Part shown: piece by piece, positions 28,119 through 37,727 of the stretch
Layout of the letters: each line of letters opens with the position of its first letter
Numbering within the stretch: position 1 is the stretch's first letter
From: Bartonella sp. M0283
GTDB taxonomy: Bacteria; Pseudomonadota; Alphaproteobacteria; Rhizobiales; Rhizobiaceae
Direction: 5' to 3'
Length of the DNA: 64,000 bases
NCBI RefSeq assembly: GCF_016100455.1
Contig: NZ_JACFSK010000001.1
Coordinates: 1,612,001 to 1,676,000 of the forward strand
The notes under the pieces: model-generated
The model's input: the letters and a program-made list of their open reading frames with translations, nothing else
Told to the model about the DNA's origin: nothing
Database searches by the model: none
Program-made: the position numbers and the translations under genes

Positions 28119-28547
28119 TCAGGCGGTTTTTTGTTCCTTTTCAACAGCAGGCTTTTTACCCATTATCGTTTCTTCTCTGTCGAACAATCCGCGAATGACT
28201 TTTAAAACGTCAAAAATCTTATCTTGTTCGGTCAAATCAATGCATTTACGTAGACCTTCCAGAATAATCGGGTCATTGTAAGTGCGGAGCATTTTGCCAA
28301 GCATTTCAATGAAAATCATTACTGTCTTGTCGGCTGTATCGGGATCGATCAGCATCACTTGTGCAGTGAAATAAAGCTGCTTTAGCGGTGTATTTGTGTC
28401 TTCCGCTTGCATTACATGAGCTTCAAGAAGAAACGTCGCATCATTCAAGAGCTCTAAAGTTACCTTACGATCGGGGCGTAATACAGCGCCGTTCAGGTAA
28501 AACTTTTCGTTTGGCCGTAATGTTATATGCATCGTCTTATCAGTCAT
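28119..28547 (-). CDS. flbT: Flagellin biosynthesis repressor / flagellum synthesis regulator FlbT
   Basis: RNA-binding regulator of flagellin translation in alphaproteobacteria; in Caulobacter it acts on the flagellin mRNA 5' region. The ATG at 28547 gives 142 aa, beginning MTDKTMHITLRPNEKFYLNGAVLRPDRKV. A longer in-frame start at 28634 lies inside flaF and is rejected. Family features: LLNDATFLLEAHVMQAEDTNTPLKQLYF and EMLGKMLRTYNDPIILEGL, then the C-terminal basic tail. It overlaps the flaF stop by 8 nt, so the pair is coupled. It is the natural candidate for reading the structured leaders of the two flagellin genes at 43.7 and 45.2 kb. Confidence 0.95.
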   Translation of the reverse strand: MTDKTMHITLRPNEKFYLNGAVLRPDRKVTLELLNDATFLLEAHVMQAEDTNTPLKQLYFTAQVMLIDPDTADKTVMIFIEMLGKMLRTYNDPIILEGLRKCIDLTEQDKIFDVLKVIRGLFDREETIMGKKPAVEKEQKTA

Positions 28548-28914
28548 TTTCACTTTTCTCCGGATTTGTAGCAAGACCGTCTCTGATGGATTCAGAGATT
28601 TCCACCAAAGCATCAAAGTCTGCTGTTTCCCCATTCTCCAATCTCTGGATTTCTTTCAAAATAAAGAAACCGATAGAAATCAGAGATGCCTTAAGTTCTG
28701 TCGGCAGTGCATTTTCCGCCAGCCCCAAGTCTTCAATTAAAATAATCCATAATTTACGTGTAAATGCTACCGCTTCATATGTCTCGCGGGTGCTTGGCCC
28801 GGCCTTCTGGGCAGCACGCAGCATTTTTATACAACGATCGAACAAAATGCTCTCGCGTTCGCGAGCGCCCATCTGATCGTCTTCCATTACATCTTCGTAC
28901 CGCATCTGATACAT
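28540..28914 (-). CDS. flaF: Flagellar biosynthesis regulator FlaF
   Basis: Alphaproteobacterial protein that works with FlbT to tune flagellin production and filament assembly. I use the ATG at 28914 (124 aa, MYQMRYEDVMEDD), since GGGGAA lies 8-9 nt upstream; the codon before is an in-frame TTG. Family signature: RERESILFDRCIKMLRAAQKAG near residues 20-38, then LWIILIEDLGLAENALPTELKASLISIGFFILKEI. The last 8 nt overlap flbT. It lies 50 bp after flgL in the hook-associated gene series. Confidence 0.94.
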   Translation of the reverse strand: MYQMRYEDVMEDDQMGARERESILFDRCIKMLRAAQKAGPSTRETYEAVAFTRKLWIILIEDLGLAENALPTELKASLISIGFFILKEIQRLENGETADFDALVEISESIRDGLATNPEKSEND

Positions 28915-28964
28915 CAAAATTCCCCAGATATCACATCCGTATTATTTAACCCGAAAGGATTAAT

Positions 28965-30056
28965 TTAAATATAATTGGCCAATGTCATTTTGCTGATACG
29001 AGCTGTCATAGTGTATGAAATTTGTAATACGTTCTGAAGCTGGATCATCTTCGCACTTGCTTCGGTCGGGTCAGCACCAATCATGTCATTGCGTGTTTGG
29101 TTCAAAATACTGAGCTGTGCATTAATATGATTAGTGGCATTGGTGACGCGACTTTGCGAATTACCAAGATTGGACGCCGACGTAATAATCTCGTTAATAG
29201 CACTACCCGTCGATTTGTTATCCGAAGAAGCCCGTGCGCGATCAGCAATTGCCCCCTGAGCTGCCGAAGATAACCCGATATTACCGAACTCGGCCACAAG
29301 AATCATATTCTTCATGGCCTGACGGAAGCCTGCATCATTGGCGCTTGCCGAAATATCAGCATTTTCACCGCTGGGCGAAATGCGTCTTGATACTTCACCG
29401 TCTTTGGCACGTGAAAAATTTGTACCCCAACTCGGATCATCAAAAAGTTTACTGAATGGTCCATCAATGAAAGATTTCATGTCATCGGCAGAAATATTGG
29501 CCACCTGAGGGTCATCCACATTAAAGCCGAAATAATCTCTGAACGTATCTTGTACAATTTTGCTCGTGCCGGTATTGCTCCCCGCCTTATAATAGTCAAA
29601 TGGTGGCTGACTGGTATTGGTGCCGCCAAAGACATATTCGCCATTATAGCTCGTATTCATTGCCGAGACGAAGGAGTCGAGTGCTGTTTGTGCAGCAGAT
29701 TGCATGGTTGCCGGAGTTGCAGCAACATTGTCGCCCATCAGCGCTTTATTAAACTGTATAAGGCTACCACCGGGTTTATCCTTGCTGCTTGCTTCTACCA
29801 GACTTTGCAAGGCCGTTTGTGCCGAAGCCATACGCTGGGCTGCCAAATTGTTGCTATCTCTCAATCCTTGCAATGTTGAAATCTGATTTTCATTTTCAAC
29901 AAAACGACCCGTCTGGCGACCAAGCTTCAAACCGGGATCCCTGATCCTTTGTGTTGCGGCCTCATAGCTTGCTTCATCAAGCTCTGACTGTGCTTGCGAA
30001 ACAATCGAACGTTGCGAATTGTTCAATACATAAGTAGAAATCGGGTTAATTTTCAT
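28965..30056 (-). CDS. flgL: Flagellar hook-filament junction protein FlgL (HAP3)
   Basis: Second junction protein between hook and filament, secreted through the flagellar export apparatus. It has 363 aa with flagellin-like ends: the N-terminus STYVLNNSQRSIVSQAQSELDEASYEAATQR and the C-terminal helices SQSRVTNATNHINAQLSILNQTRNDMIG and MIQLQNVLQISYTMTARISKMTLANYI. The middle contains NGEYVFGGTNTSQPPFDYY, typical of FlgL. There is no signal peptide, as expected. It lies 7 nt after flgK and before flaF. The start at 30056 matches the family. Confidence 0.94.
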   Translation of the reverse strand: MKINPISTYVLNNSQRSIVSQAQSELDEASYEAATQRIRDPGLKLGRQTGRFVENENQISTLQGLRDSNNLAAQRMASAQTALQSLVEASSKDKPGGSLIQFNKALMGDNVAATPATMQSAAQTALDSFVSAMNTSYNGEYVFGGTNTSQPPFDYYKAGSNTGTSKIVQDTFRDYFGFNVDDPQVANISADDMKSFIDGPFSKLFDDPSWGTNFSRAKDGEVSRRISPSGENADISASANDAGFRQAMKNMILVAEFGNIGLSSAAQGAIADRARASSDNKSTGSAINEIITSASNLGNSQSRVTNATNHINAQLSILNQTRNDMIGADPTEASAKMIQLQNVLQISYTMTARISKMTLANYI

Positions 30057-30063
30057 TTCACAC

Positions 30064-31419
30064 CTATCTTACCGCACTCATCAAGTCATCTAACATTTTG
30101 CCGACCGTTGTTATTATACGCGCAGTTGCTGAATAAGTCTGCTCTAATTGAAGCATCAGAGCCATTTCATCATCGGTATTTACGCCGGTTTCATTAGACA
30201 AAGCTTCGCCCGCACGGCTGAACATTGTGCTTTTATATTCGTTATCCGAAGTTGCGGACTTGCGTACGCCTTCCATCCATGACAAAGATTGCTTGGTGTA
30301 AGACGCGATGCTTTGAGTATTATCAAGCCCTGTATCATTAGCGAAATTACGGGGTTTATCCAGATTGTCGACTAGTTTCTGAAGATCTTTACCGAGCTTT
30401 TCCGGACCACCGTCAACCGTATTGCTATCAAATTCCGGATTAACACTAATTCTACCTGCCGTTCCGGTAACGTTCGTTTCGTCACCACCCTCGAATAGAG
30501 CGGGAGGTCCTTTAAAAATATCGGTCAGCGCATTGGCTACTTCATCAAGTTGTTTCTGATATTGCGGAGCAATTTCATCACGAACCTTCAACAAACCACC
30601 AAGTTTGCCGGACCCGTATGGAGATGTGAATACGCTGTGCGATAATGGCACCCCGTCAACTAGAACCTGATTTCCACTACGTCCTGCGGTTAATGGTCCA
30701 CTTGGATCAAAGGTGACCTTTGCAGGAACCTTGTCATAAAGTGTACTATTATCCATCCCGTAGATCGACATCGTGCCGTCGGGATGAGTAACAGTGGTTA
30801 TACCAATTTCCTGAGACAGTTCTTTAAGAATTGCATCGCGTTGATCCATATAGGCATAGCCATCACGACCCGCACCTTTTTCATTGGCAATTTGGCCTTC
30901 GACTTCATGGAACTGTTTTAACAGATCATTGATGTGATCGACAGAATCCTTGATTTCACTATCGGTATCGGTACGTAATTTATCAATTGCTTTGGAACCG
31001 GCATTCAAACTGTTGGCAAGATCTTTTGCCTTGTCAATGGCAGCATCACCGGCTGTTCTTTGGCTAGGATTATTGGCATAGAACTGCAAAGCTTTTTTGA
31101 AATCATCAAGCAAACGCGACGGCGAATTTTGAAAGTCGTTTGTACCATAAATGTTCGAGAGCTGTGTTGCCCCGTCATTTATAGCCGCAGCCGCAGCCGA
31201 TTGACTGGACTTGACAAGGTAGTTTCCAAGAAGTTCCGGATTGTCATCGCGGATGACCTTGGAGCCCACCATTCCGTAGGCTCCGGATTGGACATGGGTG
31301 GTGCGATGGGTATAGTTTGTGTCACGCGCACCACCAATATTCTGGGATACAACACTCATCTGACCAGACGATGTCTTGAGTGAATTTCTTGCTGTAGAGA
31401 GTGCTGTACCTAGTGTCAT
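30064..31419 (-). CDS. flgK: Flagellar hook-filament junction protein FlgK (HAP1)
   Basis: First junction protein on the hook tip. It has 451 aa. The N-terminal helix reads GTALSTARNSLKTSSGQMSVVSQNIGGARDTNYTHRT, aligned with the rod/hook family motif but with GGARDTNYTHR at the usual N-A-x-T-x-G-Y position. YMDQRDAILKELSQEIGI at ~205 is the FlgK signature. The C-terminus is NTDDEMALMLQLEQTYSATARIITTVGKMLDDLM, the conserved terminal helix. It lies between flgE (60-bp gap) and flgL (7 nt), transcribed together. Confidence 0.95.
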   Translation of the reverse strand: MTLGTALSTARNSLKTSSGQMSVVSQNIGGARDTNYTHRTTHVQSGAYGMVGSKVIRDDNPELLGNYLVKSSQSAAAAAINDGATQLSNIYGTNDFQNSPSRLLDDFKKALQFYANNPSQRTAGDAAIDKAKDLANSLNAGSKAIDKLRTDTDSEIKDSVDHINDLLKQFHEVEGQIANEKGAGRDGYAYMDQRDAILKELSQEIGITTVTHPDGTMSIYGMDNSTLYDKVPAKVTFDPSGPLTAGRSGNQVLVDGVPLSHSVFTSPYGSGKLGGLLKVRDEIAPQYQKQLDEVANALTDIFKGPPALFEGGDETNVTGTAGRISVNPEFDSNTVDGGPEKLGKDLQKLVDNLDKPRNFANDTGLDNTQSIASYTKQSLSWMEGVRKSATSDNEYKSTMFSRAGEALSNETGVNTDDEMALMLQLEQTYSATARIITTVGKMLDDLMSAVR

Positions 31420-31478
31420 TTTAGCCTTCTTTTATCTCATGTAATCGGCAGTTGAGCCGGTTTCAAGTAAGGTTAGTC

Positions 31479-32729
31479 CTATCGTTTCAAATTGACAATA
31501 ACATCCATTACTTCCGAACCCGTCTGGAACACTTTCGAATTTGCAGTATAATTGCGCTGTGCTTCGATCATGTCTGTCAATTCATCGCCGATATCGGCGT
31601 TTGACTCTTCCAGCATACCACTTCTCAAAACGCCGAATGTACCTTCACCCGGATGTCCGAATGTTTGACCACCAGCTTCCGGCACTGCCTGGAACACTGT
31701 TCCGGTAACCGGAATAAGTGAATCCGGAGCGGTTACTGTAGAGAGGCCAACAGTACCGATTGTTCTTACCTGACTATTACTATAGCTGACCTGAATCTCA
31801 CCTTTTTCATTAAAACTGAAATTTTTGTAAGTTCCGGGAGCGTAACCATTTTGTGTGGAATCAAAAGTGAAATTCGCGCCAAGTTGCGTTAATCCGCCAA
31901 TATTAAGGTCGACAGGAAAAAGCCCCCCATTCACATTCGGTGCCTCCATAGGAATTTTTGTGGATGCAGGTTGCAATAAATTACCATTATTATCGAATTC
32001 AAGTTCAATTGTTTTCAAGGGATTTTTTAAATCAGGATTTTTAGGATCGTTAATTTTATAGGTATCACCAGAGCATACGTACATCGTCCATTTATTGTTG
32101 TCTGTTTTCGTAAAATAGACATCCAGTTTTACAGCGGTCCCCTGCTCGTCATAAACTGTCACAAATTTTTTCAAATCATAAGCCTCTGGATTTATAACGC
32201 TTTTATCTTCAACGGGGTCATCAAAAAGGTTTTTGTGAGTATTTTTCTTCATATCAGCCTGCAAATTTGCCGTTATAGTTGCGCTAGTTGTTACCTGTCC
32301 GGGCAAAAGTTCACCGGCACCGCCTTTAATCACAACACGTTTTCCCGTTTCATCCAGCAGATAAAATCCACCTGCATTTTGTAAATAACCTTGACCATTT
32401 CTTTGGAAAGAACCGGCACGGGTGAGATACTCAGTTCCGGATTCATCTTGAACACGGAAAAAGCCGTTACCTTCAAGCATGATATCACTTGGCTTTCCTG
32501 TTCCACGCCCTGCACCCTGCATTGAAATATCATGGCGAACCGTTGTCGTGACACCACCGGACTGATAAGCATTACGCGTTGATGGCATAACCAGATCGGA
32601 AAACTGGGTATCCGTCCGCTTGTAACCAGCTGTACTAACGTTAGCGACGTTATCTGCAACGCCTGTAAGTCTGTTTGCCTGTGCGTTCATTCCTGCAACG
32701 CCGGTACGCATCATACCGTAAATACCCAT
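31479..32729 (-). CDS. flgE: Flagellar hook protein FlgE
   Basis: Structural subunit of the hook, 416 aa. The N-terminal rod/hook motif is GIYGMMRTGVAGMNAQANRLTGVADNVANVSTAGYKRTDTQFSDLV. FlgE-type domains follow (GNGFFRVQDESGTEYLTRAGSF near residue 85-105, then PEAYDLKKFVTVYDEQGTAVKLDVYF). The C-terminal helix is EESNADIGDELTDMIEAQRNYTANSKVFQTGSEVMDVIVNLKR. The 419 bp upstream (32730-33148) carry its promoter and the ftcR terminator, so FtcR, encoded next door, may act there. Confidence 0.96.
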   Translation of the reverse strand: MGIYGMMRTGVAGMNAQANRLTGVADNVANVSTAGYKRTDTQFSDLVMPSTRNAYQSGGVTTTVRHDISMQGAGRGTGKPSDIMLEGNGFFRVQDESGTEYLTRAGSFQRNGQGYLQNAGGFYLLDETGKRVVIKGGAGELLPGQVTTSATITANLQADMKKNTHKNLFDDPVEDKSVINPEAYDLKKFVTVYDEQGTAVKLDVYFTKTDNNKWTMYVCSGDTYKINDPKNPDLKNPLKTIELEFDNNGNLLQPASTKIPMEAPNVNGGLFPVDLNIGGLTQLGANFTFDSTQNGYAPGTYKNFSFNEKGEIQVSYSNSQVRTIGTVGLSTVTAPDSLIPVTGTVFQAVPEAGGQTFGHPGEGTFGVLRSGMLEESNADIGDELTDMIEAQRNYTANSKVFQTGSEVMDVIVNLKR

Positions 32730-33091
32730 TGTTATCTCCTTAAGTTGAGAACCATAGTTGCACCATAGAGGCGCTTCCTTGTGCGAAGCTGGCGTTGTGA
32801 CAGTTTAGCAAGGAAAAATGCTCGCATAAGGAGGCTGTTGGCAGCATTCAAAACTGTTTTTCAAAAAACAAATTTGCAGACTTTGCTTTGAAGGCAAAAG
32901 TAAAAATAACAAATATATGTCGGTTTGATTGCTTACATATGTGCGTAAAATTGGCTTCGAAACTTTCCCGACCGGATTTTGATCAAGGCAATATAAACGC
33001 AAAAATTAAGATAAAAACCTTTTATGATAAAAACCTTTTATATAGTGAAGAAAAATCCGGCATTTTTCGAAAAAAGCTATTTTTAAAAGTT

Positions 33092-33126
33092 AAAAAAAAG
33101 CCTGCAAAAATTGCAGGCTTTAAAAA
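33092..33126 (-). terminator. Bidirectional terminator between ftcR and flgE promoter region
   Basis: A perfect 11-bp stem (AAAGCCTGCAA at 33097-33107 with TTGCAGGCTTT at 33111-33121), a 3-nt loop, and A-runs on the left giving a T-run on the minus strand. It lies 27 nt past the ftcR stop. Confidence 0.9.
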
Positions 33127-33148
33127 ATCGTATGGAGTTACGAAATGA

Positions 33149-33832
33149 TTAATCAATGTTTAAGCTATAACCTAAGAAACGTTTTGAATCAATAACATCA
33201 GTTCCAAGCTTGGCTTTCAATTTTTTACGCAATTTACTGATGTGGCTTTCAACGACATTCTCTTCTACTTCAGCGTCAAACACGCCGTATATCGCATTAA
33301 AAATCTGGGTTTTGTTAACACGACGACCATGATTGGCTACAAGATATTCAAGAATGCGACGTTCGCGACGAGGGAGAACAAAATCAACGCCATTGATTTT
33401 CGGGTCACGACCATCATTGAACACGCTGATTGGCCCAAGAACAACGGCAGCGTCCGATTTGCGGATTTCGCCACCCATGCGACGGCGTATTGCTGCAACA
33501 CGAGCCAATATTTCACGAACATGAATAGGTTTGCGCAATACATCGTCAATTCCGGCCTGAAACAGTGCCAGTGTTTGCTCAAGCGAATTGTTTTCTGTGA
33601 CAGCCAATACAGGAGCATCGCAGTGAGCGCGAATTTTCTTTGGCAGCTCAATGCGGTCTTTGCAATCACCAAGAAGAATCGCTTCGACTGCTGACATTTC
33701 CGATTTCGGGGCGGTTTCTACCCAATCATCAAAATCGGCAGATGATAAACCTGTTGCCGGGATCCCTTCCCGTGCGAACAAGGCAGAATAACCATCAGTC
33801 ACCAGCTTGCGTTCGTCTACAACTATTATCAT
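33149..33832 (-). CDS. ftcR: Orphan flagellar response regulator FtcR (Rem-like)
   Basis: OmpR-type transcription factor of 227 aa; FtcR in Brucella and Rem in Sinorhizobium activate class II/III flagellar genes. The N-terminus [28 protein letters not shown] matches these. The receiver part is atypical: an acidic pair is present near residues 6-7, but the region around residue 52 reads AILLGDCKD rather than a standard phospho-Asp loop. The C-terminal winged helix spans ~130-225 with [31 protein letters not shown] and [20 protein letters not shown]. No histidine kinase gene is nearby. It has its own terminator and a 277-bp upstream AT-rich region, so it is a separate unit inside the cluster. 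Confidence 0.93.
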   Translation of the reverse strand: MIIVVDERKLVTDGYSALFAREGIPATGLSSADFDDWVETAPKSEMSAVEAILLGDCKDRIELPKKIRAHCDAPVLAVTENNSLEQTLALFQAGIDDVLRKPIHVREILARVAAIRRRMGGEIRKSDAAVVLGPISVFNDGRDPKINGVDFVLPRRERRILEYLVANHGRRVNKTQIFNAIYGVFDAEVEENVVESHISKLRKKLKAKLGTDVIDSKRFLGYSLNID

Positions 33833-34109
33833 GTTCCTATTCCTATAAACGTCCTCACTAAATCCTAAAACTCAAGAACTTATCCTTAATGAGGACTTTT
33901 CTTTAAGATATCTTTCACGGCAAAAATTACAAGTCGTTTTTAACTTTTTCTGCCAAGAATCGGCCATACTTTCCCAAAAATAGACGATTTTTTTAATAAA
34001 TTGTTATTTCAAACCGTCATTTTTCGTTTGAAAATCATTTATTTTCAAACAGTTAGTTACATGCAGGCACGTTAACTATAAAATTTAACCATGCTTATTA
34101 AAACGTCGT

Positions 34110-34679
34110 TTACAGTTCTCCACGACAAAACTGGCGCGAAGCTTGCGTCCATTTTCCGAACCCCGAAGCGATCATATTGGCTATGACCTGACAGACATAT
34201 CGTTTTTGTGCCGGATTATTATTCGGGCCGGCATGGTAACGTGCCACTGCCATGGTCCAGCTACCTTCCCGTTCCTTGAGTTCTCTAAGGAAACGCGCGG
34301 CATAATCTACGTTGAGATGTGGCTGGAACATTGCTGCCACAGAAGGAAAACGCTCTCCGTGATAATAGTGGTTAATTTGCATGCAACCAACGTCAATGAG
34401 TTTTGCGCCGCGACGTTTTGCCTCGTAAAAAATCTTCAATGCTTGCGACTCATTTTGTGCAAATACTGCTTTTCCATCAATATTGAGCGCATAAGGCTGG
34501 AGTGAGTCTTTGTTGCCTGTTTCAGTCAGTCCAACAGCATACAAGATACCAAGCGGAATATCGTAACGTTTGGATGCTTCGATCATTTCTCCTTCGCAGG
34601 CATTGCCTGCAGAAGCCTCGAAAACAACTGTCAGACTAGACCACCAGACGGCGAGGATCGCGACGAGTATTTTCGACAT
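34110..34679 (-). CDS. Flagellum-associated lytic transglycosylase
   Basis: Exported lytic transglycosylase (SLT fold) thought to open peptidoglycan for the flagellar rod; FlgJ with such a domain is absent from this lineage's cluster. I choose ATG 34679 (189 aa, MSKILVAILAVWWSSLTVVFEASAG, a good signal peptide). ATG 34685 is equally possible; GGAAGAAG lies just upstream. The catalytic Glu is in LYAVGLTETGNKDSLQPYALN. DVGCMQINHYYHG and ARFLRELKEREGSWTMAVARYHAG are the standard SLT motifs. The longer frame to 34880 would run into fliK and is rejected. It overlaps the end of fliK by ~44 nt, matching the gene known downstream of fliK/motD in rhizobia. Confidence 0.88.
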   Translation of the reverse strand: MSKILVAILAVWWSSLTVVFEASAGNACEGEMIEASKRYDIPLGILYAVGLTETGNKDSLQPYALNIDGKAVFAQNESQALKIFYEAKRRGAKLIDVGCMQINHYYHGERFPSVAAMFQPHLNVDYAARFLRELKEREGSWTMAVARYHAGPNNNPAQKRYVCQVIANMIASGFGKWTQASRQFCRGEL

Positions 34680-36435
34680 GTACATCTTCTTCCTGCGAAG
34701 GTGTGCCAGTGAAAGGAAACTCGCTAAATGTTTGCCTTGAAGCATTATGCCCACCTTGACCTTGCTGACCTGCAGACTGCCGCTGGCCATTAAAATTCTG
34801 ACCACTATTATCCTGAGACATAGACTGGCCGGAATTGGCTGATTGCCCTTGCTGGACAGTTTGTGAACTTTTATCAACAATCATGATTGTCAGCTGGCCA
34901 TTATCACTGACCCCCGACTTTTCCAGAGCTTTATGCAGCGCATGATTATCGGCTGCAAGGAGGCGAGCCGTTTCCTGACGTTCGGCATGAATTTCAATCT
35001 GGAGACCATCAGTAGTTTTGCGCAATCTTGCTTCAACCATACCAAGATTTTCAGGGTTCAACTTTATGCGCAATACGCGCATATCTCCGACCTGTTTGTT
35101 TTCGGTAACTTCGACATCAACAATACGGCCGAGTACATTCTGATTTTCGGCCCTCGCAGTGTTGGTTGCAATTTTATCTCCGACATTCAATTGTGAACCG
35201 GCCTGCAATTTATCTGCTGCGTCGTCAAAATTTGGCTGTTGCGAATTATTGGATATCTGGTTTGCAATGTCTTGCGTGCGTTTGGCGTTATTTTGTTTGC
35301 GACCCGATATCGTATTACCGGACTTGTCATCAGTCGTGTTGAAGTCGTCGGCTTCCCCGTTGCCAAGTGGTGCGGTTTCATCTTCTGATGTAAAACCGGA
35401 TGTGCCTACGGTATCATCATCTGCTGCCGAAAGAGCGTTTTTATCAGACCGTACGGCATTTTCCTTATTTGCAGTTGCCACTTTAACGGTTCCCGAAGTT
35501 GCAAGCGCACCCGTCTCCATTGCGGCATTCGCTTTAACAGTTTCGTTCGTCTCTAAAGTCGAAGCCGAAGCCTCTCGAGTGTTTTTCAAAGCAGAATCAA
35601 CGCCCTTATCGGAAGAACCTGCAATCTCGATATTGGCATCTATCTGCTGCTTGCCGTCATTCTTTTTGTCGCCACTTAAAGAGTCACCGTTTTTGACACT
35701 ATTATCGGGATTGACAGTCGCATGGCTCACTGTCGGTAACGGGCTGAATGCCACTTTGACACTATTTTCGTTACCATCTTCTTGACCGTCAGTATCGGCT
35801 GTTTTGTCATCCTTTGGCTTGAGCGAATGCGATTTATTTCGTGAGCCTGTCCCGACTGCCAAAGTTTGACCGTCGTCTTCCCCCTCTGTCAAACCGGGTT
35901 TGACTGCATTTTTTTCGTTTGACGCCAGATTTTTTTGCTTATCCAATTGTTCTAGAATGTCATGAACCGATGACGCTGACTGATCATTTAACTCATCATG
36001 ACCAGCATGACCATCATGGATGCCAGCCTTGGCATTTTCCTTATTCTTGCCACCTTCATCAACAACATTATTTTTTTTGTCTGATGCGTTCGTTTGCGCT
36101 ACTTGATCAGAATGCGTGTTATTGTTTTGAGCTTTGTCAACAGCAGCTTTGTCTTTTGCAACCTTGTCGTTTGAAGACTTATCATTTGCAATCTTATCGT
36201 TTGCAATCTTATCGTTTGCAGACTTATCCGCAAAGGCTTTATCCGAGTTTGACTTCGCCGATTGGCGGTCTGCCTCTCTTGACGCAGCCGACGTTTTATT
36301 GTCTCCAGTCTTATTCAAGACATCATCAAAGCTTTCCTGTGAGGACTGTCCGGTTGGCTGAGACTTTTTATTATCAGTCTTGATTTGATTGAAGCTCGTG
36401 TTAATGCTCGTAAATTCCCCCGAGATTACCATCAT
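34636..36435 (-). CDS. fliK: Flagellar hook-length control protein FliK (MotD)
   Basis: Secreted molecular ruler that stops hook growth and switches export to filament subunits; called MotD in older rhizobial literature. It has 599 aa, most of it low complexity and probably disordered. Residues ~68-100 consist of pentapeptide repeats of the NDKIA type (15-bp units at 36151-36225). The conserved C-terminal FliK domain spans ~430-520: RVLRIKLNPENLGMVEARLRKTTDGLQIEIHAERQETARLLAADNHALHKALEKSG. A Gln/Gly/Ser-rich tail follows. The start overlaps the motC stop by 4 nt. Family identity rests on the C-terminal domain and position. Confidence 0.92.
   Translation of the reverse strand: MMVISGEFTSINTSFNQIKTDNKKSQPTGQSSQESFDDVLNKTGDNKTSAASREADRQSAKSNSDKAFADKSANDKIANDKIANDKSSNDKVAKDKAAVDKAQNNNTHSDQVAQTNASDKKNNVVDEGGKNKENAKAGIHDGHAGHDELNDQSASSVHDILEQLDKQKNLASNEKNAVKPGLTEGEDDGQTLAVGTGSRNKSHSLKPKDDKTADTDGQEDGNENSVKVAFSPLPTVSHATVNPDNSVKNGDSLSGDKKNDGKQQIDANIEIAGSSDKGVDSALKNTREASASTLETNETVKANAAMETGALATSGTVKVATANKENAVRSDKNALSAADDDTVGTSGFTSEDETAPLGNGEADDFNTTDDKSGNTISGRKQNNAKRTQDIANQISNNSQQPNFDDAADKLQAGSQLNVGDKIATNTARAENQNVLGRIVDVEVTENKQVGDMRVLRIKLNPENLGMVEARLRKTTDGLQIEIHAERQETARLLAADNHALHKALEKSGVSDNGQLTIMIVDKSSQTVQQGQSANSGQSMSQDNSGQNFNGQRQSAGQQGQGGHNASRQTFSEFPFTGTPSQEEDVHVENTRRDPRRLVV
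36151..36225 (-). repeat. 15-bp x5 in-frame tandem repeat in fliK
   Basis: Five imperfect 15-bp units, starting at 36151, 36166, 36181, 36196 and 36211; units 3 to 5 differ from each other by one or two bases. They encode degenerate NDKIA-like pentapeptides in the disordered part of FliK. Unit number could vary without breaking the frame. Confidence 0.85.
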
Positions 36436-37727
36436 TTTTTCTCCAATAACTTGTCTACGTCGTCTATTTTCTTTTGTGTCTGCTGCATAAATTGATCAAT
36501 TTCGCCTGAAGTCTTTTGTTCGTCCTGTTTTCCCGAAGCGCTATTTGTTGGCATCGGTAAAGGCTCATTTGTTTTCGTACCGACCTGGTCAACAGGTACG
36601 CCCACCGCTTCTTTCAATCCCGATTGATCGTCATCATCTTCTTCATCATCATCGGTTTGCTTTGGCAAAATGCTTGTATCAAGAACAACGCCTTTTGCTA
36701 CCGCCTTTGCAGCCATCAGCAATGGCCGGTCTTTTTCGGGAAGTTCATTCACGGAAATAGTTTTCAACATTTCTCCGGCATCTTCTGCAGCTGTTGAACC
36801 TACCGAACTTGCTGCATAATAAAGGCGTGCCGAGGCATCGTTGACATTCAGGCTGTGGGCGATATCAAGTGCCTTTTCAGCTCCGAAATGGGCGCGTGCC
36901 ATACGTGCATCTATCAAGGCGGTACGGCTTATCTTCAAATAGATAACCAACTGGATTGTTTTAGGCGCAAAATTGATAAACTCGCTTAATTGTTGATCAT
37001 CAAGGCGATTATCCATCAAAGGTAAAGTTGTTGCGAAATCCCGCCAGAATTCATTTGCATAGGGAGATTTCGAAAAACGCGTGACGTAATTTCTGGTAAG
37101 AAGCCGCAAAAGCTTGAGATCTCCGGTCATAGAGGCAACTTTGATCTGGCGCCGTATCGCTGCTTCTTCAAACAATGATCCGGGTGCTGCCAATCTTACC
37201 CAATTGAGACGATCGGAGGCTTTTTCAGGGCTAGCCTCGGCCATATCGGCAACAGTGCTTAAAGTAATGGAAAGTAACAATGCCGCAGGAATTTCTGAAT
37301 CATCTTCCGGCAAATTGTCAAAAGCTTTTAAAAATCTATCTTTTTTGTGGTGGGCATAGGCACGGGCACCATCAATATAATTCTTCGGAACAATCCCATC
37401 CGGTGCATTCTTGAGAATAGTTTCTACGACATCGGGATTTCCACCATTAAATAGATAGGTCAATGCGGCAAAAGTATTTTGCGCATTTTCCCATGTTGAT
37501 GGATCTTCGCTTAAAAATTTTTGTCCGATATCGGCAAGAACACGCGGTTGCATTTGCAGTGCTCCGGGTTGTCCGCTTGCTATGTCATCTTGCAGGCTTT
37601 CTAATGAGCGGACAAGTTGAACCGGCCCCAATGCAGATTCGGCAAGCTGGGCTTCGAGCGGAGTTGATGCGAAGATTGGCAATACCACACCAGCCAGACA
37701 CATCACTTTAAAGAAACGATTTATCAT
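36432..37727 (-). CDS. motC: Periplasmic motility protein MotC
   Basis: Rhizobial periplasmic partner of MotB, required for stator function. It has 431 aa with an N-terminal signal peptide (CLAGVVLPIFASTPLEA, cleaved near residue 25). The middle is helical and TPR-like (LLRLLTRNYVTRFSKSPYANEFWRDF, ALDIAHSLNVNDASARLYYAASSVG). An acidic stretch (DDDEEDDDDQ) and a charged C-terminal helix QFMQQTQKKIDDVDKLLEKK end the protein. It overlaps motB by 4 nt upstream and fliK by 4 nt downstream. The MotE chaperone for MotC is encoded at 47.5 kb. Confidence 0.92.
   Translation of the reverse strand: MINRFFKVMCLAGVVLPIFASTPLEAQLAESALGPVQLVRSLESLQDDIASGQPGALQMQPRVLADIGQKFLSEDPSTWENAQNTFAALTYLFNGGNPDVVETILKNAPDGIVPKNYIDGARAYAHHKKDRFLKAFDNLPEDDSEIPAALLLSITLSTVADMAEASPEKASDRLNWVRLAAPGSLFEEAAIRRQIKVASMTGDLKLLRLLTRNYVTRFSKSPYANEFWRDFATTLPLMDNRLDDQQLSEFINFAPKTIQLVIYLKISRTALIDARMARAHFGAEKALDIAHSLNVNDASARLYYAASSVGSTAAEDAGEMLKTISVNELPEKDRPLLMAAKAVAKGVVLDTSILPKQTDDDEEDDDDQSGLKEAVGVPVDQVGTKTNEPLPMPTNSASGKQDEQKTSGEIDQFMQQTQKKIDDVDKLLEKK

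Noticed and set aside
35159..35785. A 208-codon plus-strand ORF inside fliK
   Set aside because: It is the antisense of low-complexity fliK codons, Ser/Ala/Pro/Leu-rich without family resemblance, while fliK is coupled to its neighbours.
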